62,548 bases of DNA, taken from positions 1 to 62,548 of the forward strand of contig JABBOG010000021.1 in the NCBI GenBank assembly GCA_019351975.1, given 5' to 3'. Shown here piece by piece: positions 55,801-62,548 of this stretch; position 1 is the stretch's first letter, and the number at the start of each line of letters is the position of its first letter. Below the pieces are notes generated by a model. That model made no database searches, was not told the DNA's origin, and saw only the letters and a program-made list of their open reading frames with translations. The DNA comes from Acidobacteriota bacterium. Lineage in GTDB: Bacteria > Acidobacteriota > Terriglobia > Terriglobales > Acidobacteriaceae. The translations under genes and the position numbers were made by a program.

Positions 55801-56342
55801 AGCTTTCTACTCGCACCAGCCCCGATCCCATGTTTCTTTTTGAAAAGACCCTTGGGTCTGATCAGCGCCAGTGTTATGACTGCCTCATGGTAGAAGCCGC
55901 TGTCAGTAGCTATTTTTATGGGGGCGTGCAAGTTGGCTATAGCGGTGGGTCTGGATATGCTGCAGTGACTCCGCTTACTCTTTCGGGAGGAGGGAGCAAT
56001 TGCCAAGGCACAGGCTTTCTCACCGCGAAGGATGGTGTTCCAAATGGAATCGAATTTCAGTGGGGAACGAATACCACGGGGTTTTTTACAGGATTGGGAT
56101 CGGGTTGTACATCCGCGCCTCAAGTGAACCTGATTGGCTCAATCGGTAGCGGTGTCACGCTGACCGCCTATCCCACTTCTGTTTGTGGAACACTCACAGA
56201 AACATCAACGAGTAGCAGCGTAAGTTCTGCAACATGCAGTAATGAGTATTTCCAGCCATATACAGCCTTCGCGAGCCAATCGCCAGTTAGCGGCGCGGTG
56301 ATGTCGTGGTTCATCAATTCACTAGTTGATCTAACACCGTAG
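52887..56342 (+). CDS. Large lipoprotein with Hydin-like domain and nucleoside-hydrolase-like C-terminus
   Basis: The 1151-residue protein has a lipoprotein-type signal (VCGC, Cys19), a beta-rich N-domain, a choice-of-anchor D/Hydin-like domain (about 295-395: ASTFSETNNCPDSLAVGSSCTIQVSF), a LamG-like region (about 400-620), and a C-terminal inosine-uridine nucleoside hydrolase-like fold from about 758. The latter has LVFDDDGCDDLDNEFALQM, the DxDxxxDD calcium site, and INIIIGGPYTALAAFM. A GGxxYADTTAFTSTGGGPNC-type segment occurs twice (about 612 and 1013). It probably acts at the cell surface; its substrate is unknown. Confidence 0.8.
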   Translation: MRLVLSVALLLSVIEVCGCSVAPTTQNSLTTVQTHGETGVVMAGGHPVANSSIQLYSVGTSGDGSHAVPLLTATVLTNALGEFTLDGLYSCSNASEIYVTAAGGNPLSGISNANLGLMVAVGPCQSLNATNPVVLNELTTVAATSALASFMSSPTSLGSGSGDIAQLDAAFTSAGQLVNNATGSSPGLNPPSGYTVPVEAINTLGDIITPCTNSGGGLAGDGSSCGKLFSLATPTGEQPPTNTIQALLNLENNPNLNTEALYQMTSATAPYEPQLSSAPASFAISLTPPAVTPPIVSLTLNPSSIAFSSTTLGSTSQAQEATLTNTGTVTVAISSISFNGNNASTFSETNNCPDSLAVGSSCTIQVSFMPQSSAIARATLTVNSGQVTLPVSGVGNAIGWPSALLAANPSLYLNFNDANTNFTDQMSGLSFSTGGGVVTPGQPGFDTTMPSNTSAAFAGNAYSQAPNPTLGDIDWDAPWTMLIHIDRLNWTRQGTLVLASKGDLASNTWWQLTLGMTGPGYSQLCFTRSGAGKSGHAQDGFCSGWLDAMPNGFNYDIVIEDNGSGEVGMGGSGTSSALSMYINGLPVTPGANPVIAGGPTDNSYSSGFGYVNLSVAGGTGYADTTAFTSTGGGPNCVVTGFMYASGGVPYSGNWSPTGSANYGCTSAPNIVLTAPTGTGATVTATVSDASMNSSEYPLMVPGYVSNGKAYGIAGTTIGQNPTNIDEFAMFPGNLTLSQVSVIFAQTVFYQGLIKSMASSPLLVFDDDGCDDLDNEFALQMSIALHKKGVVNLAGVVAEDGSVTCEALWRQMMNQASLQNVPMTVPAAFWANSGANEPAANIAAYDPSTPLSNAAWGSSTTMYRTIFAQNPNAPINIIIGGPYTALAAFMASPADSISPLSGLQLLAQNAANGGVIYAQGLGCNPTAPPNTSPCSYTTGPLPDVASTQFVLANHGTTPIYWIGGTPQSAGPGELSTRTSPDPMFLFEKTLGSDQRQCYDCLMVEAAVSSYFYGGVQVGYSGGSGYAAVTPLTLSGGGSNCQGTGFLTAKDGVPNGIEFQWGTNTTGFFTGLGSGCTSAPQVNLIGSIGSGVTLTAYPTSVCGTLTETSTSSSVSSATCSNEYFQPYTAFASQSPVSGAVMSWFINSLVDLTP

Positions 56343-56819
56343 ATGCGATTGGGAATGCAGTGCCAAGAAGTAACAATCACGCGTTAGTGATGCGTGCGAT
56401 GGTACATGTTGGAGATGCAAATACTATTCGTTCGAGCTTTGAAGATTATCAGCCCTCAGAACGTATCCATCATAGACGTCCTGGTTGGGGAGCTGTTTCG
56501 AGTGCGGTTGAACCTTCGGGCTATGCTGCGGTAGACGGCGCTCGCAGCCGAGCGTGAAGTGCACCAAGTGCACCTATGACCTGTGGCGCAAAGGAATCGG
56601 GTAGAGCCCGACCTCCTGCTTTGCTTCCTGTATCCTTTGGAAGCTGCAGGAGGAGCAACCGTCTAGCTGTCTGCGAGCCGAGGGGGATTTTCTCTTCGCG
56701 ACTGTGGTAGCTCGCTATAAGAGATGTTCCTCGTATTGAGTTGGCATGACCTTATTCTAGATGTCAGTAAGATTTGTACTCCACTAAGTACTCCCAACTT
56801 GGCTGCTTCGTCAGTATGG
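56343..56819. other. Intergenic region without a supported gene
   Basis: About 480 nt between two convergent genes. Short frames only; no motif, hairpin terminator or repeat stands out. Confidence 0.5.
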
Positions 56820-57122
56820 CTATCGAGGGTCATCCTCGCGGGAAACATCTTTAGAACCGACAATGTCAAAGTAGTAGTTATCACCGCTACTGCGTTCCTT
56901 CAATATGGCTTGAAATAAAATTCGGAGTGACCGAGCCGTGCGTCCTTGCTTGCCAATGACTTTTCCAGTATCCTCTCCCCGACTAACTTTGATCTGAATG
57001 ACCGTTGACGCATCAGAGCAACGTATCGGTGTAACCGTCACGGCGTTTTTGTCCGTGACCAATTCGCGAACCATAAGGCTGAGAAGATCACAGATATAGT
57101 CGATTTCGGACGAGTCAGACAT
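56820..57122 (-). CDS. KH-domain RNA-binding protein
   Basis: The 100-residue protein from ATG 57122 (MSDSSEIDYICDLLSLMVRELV) has a full type II-like KH core: ASTVIQIKVSRGEDTGKVIGKQGRTARSLRILFQAIL, with the GKQG loop (GxxG) that grips RNA. It resembles the YlqC/KhpA family but is longer. KhpA normally sits beside rpsP and acts in cell-division and RNA control; this copy is isolated. Compare the degraded relative at 39150. Confidence 0.88.
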   Translation of the reverse strand: MSDSSEIDYICDLLSLMVRELVTDKNAVTVTPIRCSDASTVIQIKVSRGEDTGKVIGKQGRTARSLRILFQAILKERSSGDNYYFDIVGSKDVSREDDPR

Positions 57123-57581
57123 GATTTGATTATAGAGTTGGATGAAATCTGGAGGAATCACGGGATTGTTGCTACTTTTCTGCGAGCCGTTGTTTTGCTG
57201 ACAGAAGGAGATGATAGCTGCGAGGCGAGGAAGGAAATGACGGTCGCCAGTACCGCTGAACTCACAACAAGTCGCACAGAGTACACGAAAGTTGCTTCAA
57301 TATGCTCGGCTTCCGTGCCGGTGTAGTGCCTTGGAGTGATACCGCAGCCTTTCTGATTCAATCGTTTGAGCTTAAGCACAGTGAAGACATCTGCCGTAGG
57401 ATTATCGGCATGGCTGATGCTGACGCGGTAAAGGCAAAGCTGTCGAAGCGGGATGCGAGGCAATCATGGATTGATAGCGAAAGCTATAGCCATGCGATTG
57501 GGGAGCCGCACGATGGGATGATCGGCATCACCGATCTTGTACCCGAGAACGACTTGAATCCGATCGTCCACTTAATCATTG
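57123..57581. other. Region with conflicting open frames
   Basis: Both strands are open (57158-57463 minus, 57302-57613 plus) but neither translation shows a family motif, and neither start has a clear ribosome site. No call is made. Confidence 0.4.
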
Positions 57582-58034
57582 TTAACTACTTAACTGATGC
57601 GGTCCAGCTATAGGCTCACCCAAAAATTGCCTAGCATCGTATGGATCATCAGAACACTCGGACGATACGGCTAAAGCTAATGAACACTCAAGATCCATGG
57701 CTCTCTTCTGCGGGCAGTGCGCGTGCCAGCGTTTGGTACTCGACTCGAAAGCGCTTATCGCATGTGGTGTGGGCTTAAAGACGTATACATGAATCTGTTC
57801 GCCTGGGTGAATATTGCCGGAAAGCTTTGGATCGCATATCTCCCCTGTGCGTCCAGCATGAAGTATGCCTTTATACTTGCATTGCCTCTGGGCGTCAAAA
57901 ATCATTAAACCAATTGTGCAATCAATCGTCCAGCCAACGGCGCTTCGGATCTCTTCAGGAATCCAGAATCGGCAAAGGATTTTGTCCACGCTCGTTACGA
58001 AATGTCTGATTGATATTACAGCTTGTGATTCCAT
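57582..58034 (-). CDS. Hypothetical protein
   Basis: An ATG at 58034 with GGAGAGG seven bases upstream opens a 150-residue frame (MESQAVISIRHFVTSVDKILCRFW). The middle (GLMIFDAQRQCKYKGILHAGRTGEICDPKLSGNIHPGEQIHVYVF) looks like a compact beta-rich fold. I do not recognise a family. The ribosome site is the main reason to call it. Confidence 0.4.
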   Translation of the reverse strand: MESQAVISIRHFVTSVDKILCRFWIPEEIRSAVGWTIDCTIGLMIFDAQRQCKYKGILHAGRTGEICDPKLSGNIHPGEQIHVYVFKPTPHAISAFESSTKRWHAHCPQKRAMDLECSLALAVSSECSDDPYDARQFLGEPIAGPHQLSS

Positions 58035-58914
58035 CGTTGTGCCTCTCCATGAGATACGCTGTGGTGGGGAATTCATAGCCGTTCAGCCACATTGAGTTTG
58101 GATGCGAGAGGTCACGATTGTAGTGTGAGCTATTACGAGACAGGAATTTCCTCCGGAGAACGGCTCGTCTTTATCGGCGCGACTTGGAGGCGGACAGCCT
58201 AGGTTAGAGGGCAGTCATCTCAAAGGCTTCCAAACTCGCCCTGACCTTAGCTAAACCGGTCGTCGCTTCCAAGGCCGAAACAATCTCCTCTTTGGCTCGA
58301 AGCTATGTCGGTGTAACGCGAATTAACTAAAGACGCGCAGTCAAAACTGGCCCCGACTGAGTTGCTAATACCCGTGATTGATGTCGCTCTCGATCTCGTC
58401 GCTTGGGTGTCATTCAGGACAACGGGCGCATTCATGTTCATAAACTCCCTATGGAACACAGTTTTGCACGACTGAAACATAGAGGCGGTCCGCGGAACCG
58501 TACGCTTGGTCGCCGAGTTCAATGAATAAATCCCTGCGCGACGTGCACCTCTCAACGCGGAGATGCCATCGCAGGCTTTATCGAGCACAGCGATAAACAG
58601 CCAAAACCTTCGTCTGGCACACGGCAGTCGACGAAATCTTCACTCAGGGCCCGTGTTTGTATTAGAACTTCGGACCCGGGACAGTAGATCCTATGAAGTT
58701 ACGATCGATGCCCAGTGCAATTGATTGAACTTCACTCACTCAAACATCATCAGACAAGAGCCCTATGTGCACCCGACCGACACCGACGCTCATATTGCTA
58801 CTCAGACTCCCAGTGTTGCAATCGTGATGCCATAGCTCGGTACCCTTCGTTATCCGATCGTTCAAGCCTCCTCATGTTCAGCCATAACTCGCCGATAATG
58901 CTTATGGAGACACC
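58035..58914. other. 0.9-kb region upstream of the HlyD-like gene
   Basis: It holds only frames without motifs (for example 58247-58588 minus). It probably contains the promoter of the HlyD-BcsA pair; no strong -35/-10 pair stands out. Nothing else is recognised. Confidence 0.45.
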
Positions 58915-60258
58915 ATGCCTAAAGAAGCAACTTCGACCGCATCGGGAATCTACGCGCCATCATTACCAAGGATCCGAGCAGTGGATCTTAGTCAATTTGT
59001 CATCATTCGCCGAATAGCAAAGATTGCGTTCGCGGCCATGTTATGCTCTGCAGGGATCTTTGGAATTATTTCGAACAGTACCTACATTTCGTCGTCGGAT
59101 GCAGTTGTCTCGGCAGATGTAGTCGATATTCGAGCACCGATTGAGGGAACGATGACGGGTTTTCCGTTCAGCGAGGGAAGCTTCGTTCATGTCGGTCAGC
59201 TTCTTGGAACGCTGAATAACCCTCGGAGCGACCGTCAACACCTGGACAATCTGCTTGCGGTGGAGAGCAGTTCCGATTCTATGATCAAAGCTCTCACTTC
59301 AGAGCGATCTGCGTTGCAGCTACAGAAGAGCGATCTGTTGGATCGTTCACGCAAAGACAGTTCGGCGGTTTCGTCACGGCTTGGGCAGCAAGCAACCGCG
59401 GCGGCACGGACGATGGCCGCTCTCGAGCAGGCCAACATTGAGGCTTCCGTTGAGCTCGATCGCGGTGAGAGGCTCCACGATGCTGGAATCATTGCGGATG
59501 CTGCACTCGATAAGCTCCGTTCTAACCAGAAGATTGCAGCTGAGTCGGTTGAGGCGCAGAGATATGTGTTGGCGAGTCTCCGCGCAGAAAGCGCCGATGC
59601 CATCCGTGGAATTCTTGCTGAGCCGGGAGATGCGAGCGATGTGTCGTATTCACGTCAGCGTTCGGATGAGATTGCGATCAAGTTGGTTGATAATGCGACT
59701 GCGCTTGCGGTGGCGCAAGGCCAGTCGGCTCAGGCTCGCGTGGACGCGGAGGCGGAGACGCTGCGAGAGAGCCTGATGCGAAAGGCGGAAATTCGAGCAC
59801 CCATTCAAGGTAACTTATGGAGGCTTAACGTTGCAGAGGGCGAAGAGGTTCCATCTGGGGCTTCCGTGCTGTCGCTTGTGAACTGCAATCGACAATTTTT
59901 GCTCGTGCAGGTGCCGCAAGACCGTGTTCCGGATGTTGCGCTACACAGAGAAGCTCGCGTTCGCCTTGCCGGCGAATCGAAAGAGCTAGTCGGCATTGTC
60001 GAATCGGTATCAGGCAATGTGTTGAAAGTATCGAATGCGAGGTTAGCGGCGTTACCTGTACAGGATTCGTCCGAGCAGATGGCGACAGTGCTCGTCAAGC
60101 TACGGCCAACAGCCAATCGTGGCTTGGAGGATACAGCAGCCGGAAGCCTTGAGCCAAATGTGGGTGCCTGTTTTGTTGGCCGCACGGCTCGGGTGCTGGT
60201 GCCGACATATTCCTCATCGTCTAACTTTGTGTCCCGCTGGATCCACGAAATCTTTTGA
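58915..60258 (+). CDS. HlyD/membrane-fusion-type periplasmic adaptor
   Basis: The 447-residue protein has one transmembrane segment (about 30-52), a first lipoyl half (VVDIRAPIEGTMTGFPFSEGSFVHVGQLLGTL), a long alpha-helical coiled coil (about 105-290), the second lipoyl half (KAEIRAPIQGNLWRLNVAEGEEVPSGASVLSLV) and a beta-barrel domain. Such adaptors link an inner-membrane machine to the outside. Encoded 63 nt before the BcsA-like synthase, it resembles the Alg44/HlyD partners of exopolysaccharide synthases. Confidence 0.9.
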   Translation: MPKEATSTASGIYAPSLPRIRAVDLSQFVIIRRIAKIAFAAMLCSAGIFGIISNSTYISSSDAVVSADVVDIRAPIEGTMTGFPFSEGSFVHVGQLLGTLNNPRSDRQHLDNLLAVESSSDSMIKALTSERSALQLQKSDLLDRSRKDSSAVSSRLGQQATAAARTMAALEQANIEASVELDRGERLHDAGIIADAALDKLRSNQKIAAESVEAQRYVLASLRAESADAIRGILAEPGDASDVSYSRQRSDEIAIKLVDNATALAVAQGQSAQARVDAEAETLRESLMRKAEIRAPIQGNLWRLNVAEGEEVPSGASVLSLVNCNRQFLLVQVPQDRVPDVALHREARVRLAGESKELVGIVESVSGNVLKVSNARLAALPVQDSSEQMATVLVKLRPTANRGLEDTAAGSLEPNVGACFVGRTARVLVPTYSSSSNFVSRWIHEIF

Positions 60259-60321
60259 TGGACCCGGAATCGAAATGCAAAGTGAACAGAAGAAATTCTT
60301 TCGTGTCGTTGGGAGATTCTC

Positions 60322-62349
60322 ATGACTGATATGAAAACTTGGGCAGCGTTACTCGCTACGGCAGGGCTGCTGATTCTGATTCTCGAGACCTATGGTATAC
60401 AGTCTCCGAGGATTCGCGCTGTGGCGGCTCTCATATGCGCGCTCGTTACACTGAGATATGTCTATTGGCGCATTCTCTTCACCGTTCCGTTTCATCAGAA
60501 GATCGCGCAAACTGTGTGGTGTGTCACCTTTCTGGTTATCGAGCTTTGCACGATTCTGAGTACTCTACTAATTTATCTCTTCATGTCTCGCACTATATCC
60601 CGCAGTACGGAAGCTGACGCTCACCAGTATTCGCCTTTGCGGAATGCGCCGACAGATATCTTCATTGCTACGTACAACGAGTCGTATGAGATTCTCGAGC
60701 GTACGATCATAGGAGCGCTCGCGGTGGAGCATAATGACCATCGTGTATGGGTGCTCGATGATGGAAATCGGCCCTGGGTCAGGCAGCTGACAGAATCGCT
60801 TGGCGCACGCTATGTGGCACGCAACAAAGGAAAGCATGCGAAGGCGGGGAACGTGAACAACGGGCTGAAACAGGCGCTGAAAGTTGGGCGCCCCCCCGAG
60901 TTTGTACTTCTTCTAGATGCGGATTTCATTCCTCACCGCACAATATTGCAGCGGGTGCTTGGACTGTTCGACGATTCCGCCGTGGGTATCGTGCAAACTC
61001 CGCAGCACTTCTTCAATGCCGATCCGGTCCAGGCGAACTTGTTTTGTACTTCAGTGTGGCCCGATGAACAGCGCTTCTTCTTTAATGTACTGCTGCCGTG
61101 CAAGGACGCGTGGGGTGCGGCCTTTTGCTGTGGAACATCGGCTGTCTTTCGCGTGGAGGCACTGTTGGCAGCCGGCGGTATGGCTACCGAAACTGTGACC
61201 GAGGATATGCTAACGAGCTTCAAATGTAGCGGATTTGGGTATCGCACCATATACCTGAATGAGCGTCTATCACTCGGTCTTGCACCGGAGTCCATCGTCG
61301 ATTTTATGTCGCAACGTTCGCGCTGGTGTTTGGGAGCCATTCAGCAATTGTTCACGCCGTGGTGGTTTGCAGGTCGCGCGCGCATGTCAGTCATGAACCG
61401 GCTCGCATTCTTTGACACAGTCCTTTTCTGGATATCAGGAGCGCCCTTCAAGATCATGCTGATCTCGGCACCGGCTCTTTATTGGTTTACCGGGACGGCG
61501 ACACTTCATGCAAGTTTGCCGGATCTCGTACGTTGGATGGCCCCAATGCTCATAGCGAATCTCATTTTTATGAGGTATTACGCCGGGAATCGAATTCTTC
61601 CGATTATGACGGATGTTACCCAGTTACTTACTGCTTTTGTAATATCTCGAACGGTAGTTTCGGGGCTTATGCGTCCGTTTGGACGACCATTCAAGGTCAC
61701 GGCAAAGGGGCTCTCCAGTGCCCGAGTGGTCGTACAGTGGAGGCTCATGGCACCCTATGCTTTTCTTGCCGCAGCGACCATTCTAGGTATAGCGACTCAC
61801 ATTCAGACGTTTAGCGGGGCACATGGGATTCAGGGGTATTCGCTGAATATCTTCTGGTCGATCGTCAACGCTGCTACGCTCACGCTTGCTGCCATGGCGT
61901 GCATTGAAGTTCCACATCGGAGGCGTACCGATCGTTTCGCAACGAGCGAAAGAGCGGTTGTGAAATTTGCTTTCGAGGATGCCACAATGGTGCGAGTTCC
62001 ACTTCCTGGTACATCGCTATCCAACGCAGACAACGCTCGGCACGACATTCCTTGTCAACTACAAAATATTTCACTGGGCGGCGCTGAAATCGTTTGTCCG
62101 GACGGATGGGACGTTTTGATGAACTCGGCGCATCTGTCAATTTACAACGATGCGGATCAGGTCTGGTCTTCATTGCCGTTTACGGTGGTAAGTCGCAGGG
62201 CAAACGTCCTGACGCTCCAGTTCGATTCGGACGCTTCGGCCCGTCACGCGTTGATCAGGAAGCTATTTACCGGAATGTATCACCAGGATATAGAAGAGGT
62301 GAGTGCGTTCACGGTTCTCTCTACATTGGCGCGCAATTTAGTCTCATAG
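60322..62349 (+). CDS. Cellulose-synthase-like glycosyltransferase with PilZ domain
   Basis: This 675-residue inner-membrane family-2 synthase polymerises a beta-linked polysaccharide and threads it through its own channel. Membrane helices occur at about 5-25, 30-50, 62-85 and a group at 345-540. Catalytic motifs are complete: DDG (VLDDGNR), DAD (LLLDADF), TED (VTEDML) and QxxRW (SQRSRWCLG). The C-terminal PilZ domain has RRTDR (RxxxR) and NISLGG (NxSxxG), so it should be activated by cyclic di-GMP. No bcsB follows before the window end. The exact polymer is unknown. Confidence 0.93.
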   Translation: MTDMKTWAALLATAGLLILILETYGIQSPRIRAVAALICALVTLRYVYWRILFTVPFHQKIAQTVWCVTFLVIELCTILSTLLIYLFMSRTISRSTEADAHQYSPLRNAPTDIFIATYNESYEILERTIIGALAVEHNDHRVWVLDDGNRPWVRQLTESLGARYVARNKGKHAKAGNVNNGLKQALKVGRPPEFVLLLDADFIPHRTILQRVLGLFDDSAVGIVQTPQHFFNADPVQANLFCTSVWPDEQRFFFNVLLPCKDAWGAAFCCGTSAVFRVEALLAAGGMATETVTEDMLTSFKCSGFGYRTIYLNERLSLGLAPESIVDFMSQRSRWCLGAIQQLFTPWWFAGRARMSVMNRLAFFDTVLFWISGAPFKIMLISAPALYWFTGTATLHASLPDLVRWMAPMLIANLIFMRYYAGNRILPIMTDVTQLLTAFVISRTVVSGLMRPFGRPFKVTAKGLSSARVVVQWRLMAPYAFLAAATILGIATHIQTFSGAHGIQGYSLNIFWSIVNAATLTLAAMACIEVPHRRRTDRFATSERAVVKFAFEDATMVRVPLPGTSLSNADNARHDIPCQLQNISLGGAEIVCPDGWDVLMNSAHLSIYNDADQVWSSLPFTVVSRRANVLTLQFDSDASARHALIRKLFTGMYHQDIEEVSAFTVLSTLARNLVS

Positions 62350-62454
62350 ATTTGCCTTTGGATTTTCGGAAGACTCGTTATGATCCGTTTCTGAGGGAAC
62401 TCCTTCCAACACCCGTGCAAGCCGACAAACCACTTAAGGCAGGGAAGCCCAGCC

Positions 62455-62548
62455 ATGGCTTCATCAAGAGGTGACTGGAAAGACGCCCAACCTTCTCGTG
62501 TCTGGATCAACAACCGGACAGAAAGAAATCTCAGCTCTCCAAGCCCGT
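62455..62548 (+). CDS. Possible start of a downstream gene (runs off window)
   Basis: An ATG at 62455, with a GGGAAG-like sequence upstream, opens a frame (MASSRGDWKDAQPSRVWINN) to the window end. Too little remains to assign a family. It would be co-oriented with the HlyD-BcsA pair. Confidence 0.25.
   Translation, partial: MASSRGDWKDAQPSRVWINNRTERNLSSPSP

Noticed and set aside
57302-57613. A 103-aa plus-strand frame and the opposing 57158-57463 frame
   Set aside because: They overlap each other in opposite directions and neither has a ribosome site or recognisable domain.

Overview
The window most likely comes from a soil acidobacterium (Acidobacteriota, Terriglobia-like). This is inferred from an Oar-type TonB-dependent receptor with an N-terminal carboxypeptidase-regulatory domain, from two very large lipoproteins with Hydin/choice-of-anchor-D and LamG modules, and from the overall composition. 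No rRNA or tRNA gene was seen that would fix the taxon. The window is accessory DNA, rich in mobile elements and transposon wreckage.

Layout. 1-4.5 kb: the end of a tyrosine recombinase, a class II Fic AMP-transferase, an HNH nuclease with a small partner, and a DUF4143 ATPase. 4.6-14.5 kb: a complete type I-C CRISPR-Cas locus (cas3, cas5c, cas8c, cas7c, cas4, cas1, cas2, leader, 23 full repeats with 23 spacers). 14.46-18.60 kb: a dead Mu/Tn7-like (TniA/TniB) transposon with long terminal inverted repeats. It interrupts the 24th repeat and itself carries an IS110. 18.7-25.3 kb: a two-component system, an exported acetamidase/formamidase-family protein and the TonB receptor. 25.5-27.2 kb: an ISL3 element. 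27.7-38 kb: an integrated plasmid-like segment with integrase, PDDEXK nuclease, ParA and partner, centromere-like repeats, a replication initiator with 12 iterons, BrnTA-like and HigBA-like toxin-antitoxin pairs, and IS5 and IS6 remnants. 38-46 kb: small housekeeping-like genes and two paralogous HipA-like kinase genes separated by an IS630 and an IS3 remnant. 46.5-62.5 kb: two giant secreted lipoproteins (pectate-lyase-like and nucleoside-hydrolase-like), a KH protein, and an HlyD-type adaptor plus a BcsA-like PilZ glycosyltransferase that probably make or export a surface polysaccharide.

The main discovery candidate is in the 418-nt gap between cas3 and cas5c (about 6905-7135). A solitary degenerate CRISPR repeat (25/33 identical to the array repeat, with two compensatory stem changes and an unchanged 12-nt 3' end) is followed by a spacer-like stretch that starts with a 20-bp perfect palindrome. 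Because of the palindrome, a guide made from it could pair with its own locus for 19 nt next to a TTC motif, which is the usual type I-C PAM. That site abuts the -35 box of a strong promoter (TTGACA-17-TACAGT). The promoter drives a 25-codon hydrophobic mini-protein with an excellent Shine-Dalgarno. A 9-bp inverted repeat would hide the mini-protein's start codon only in longer read-through RNA. This has the architecture of a CRISPR-repressed toxin-antitoxin (CreTA) or Cas-regulating RNA module, in an unusual self-overlapping, palindrome-based form.
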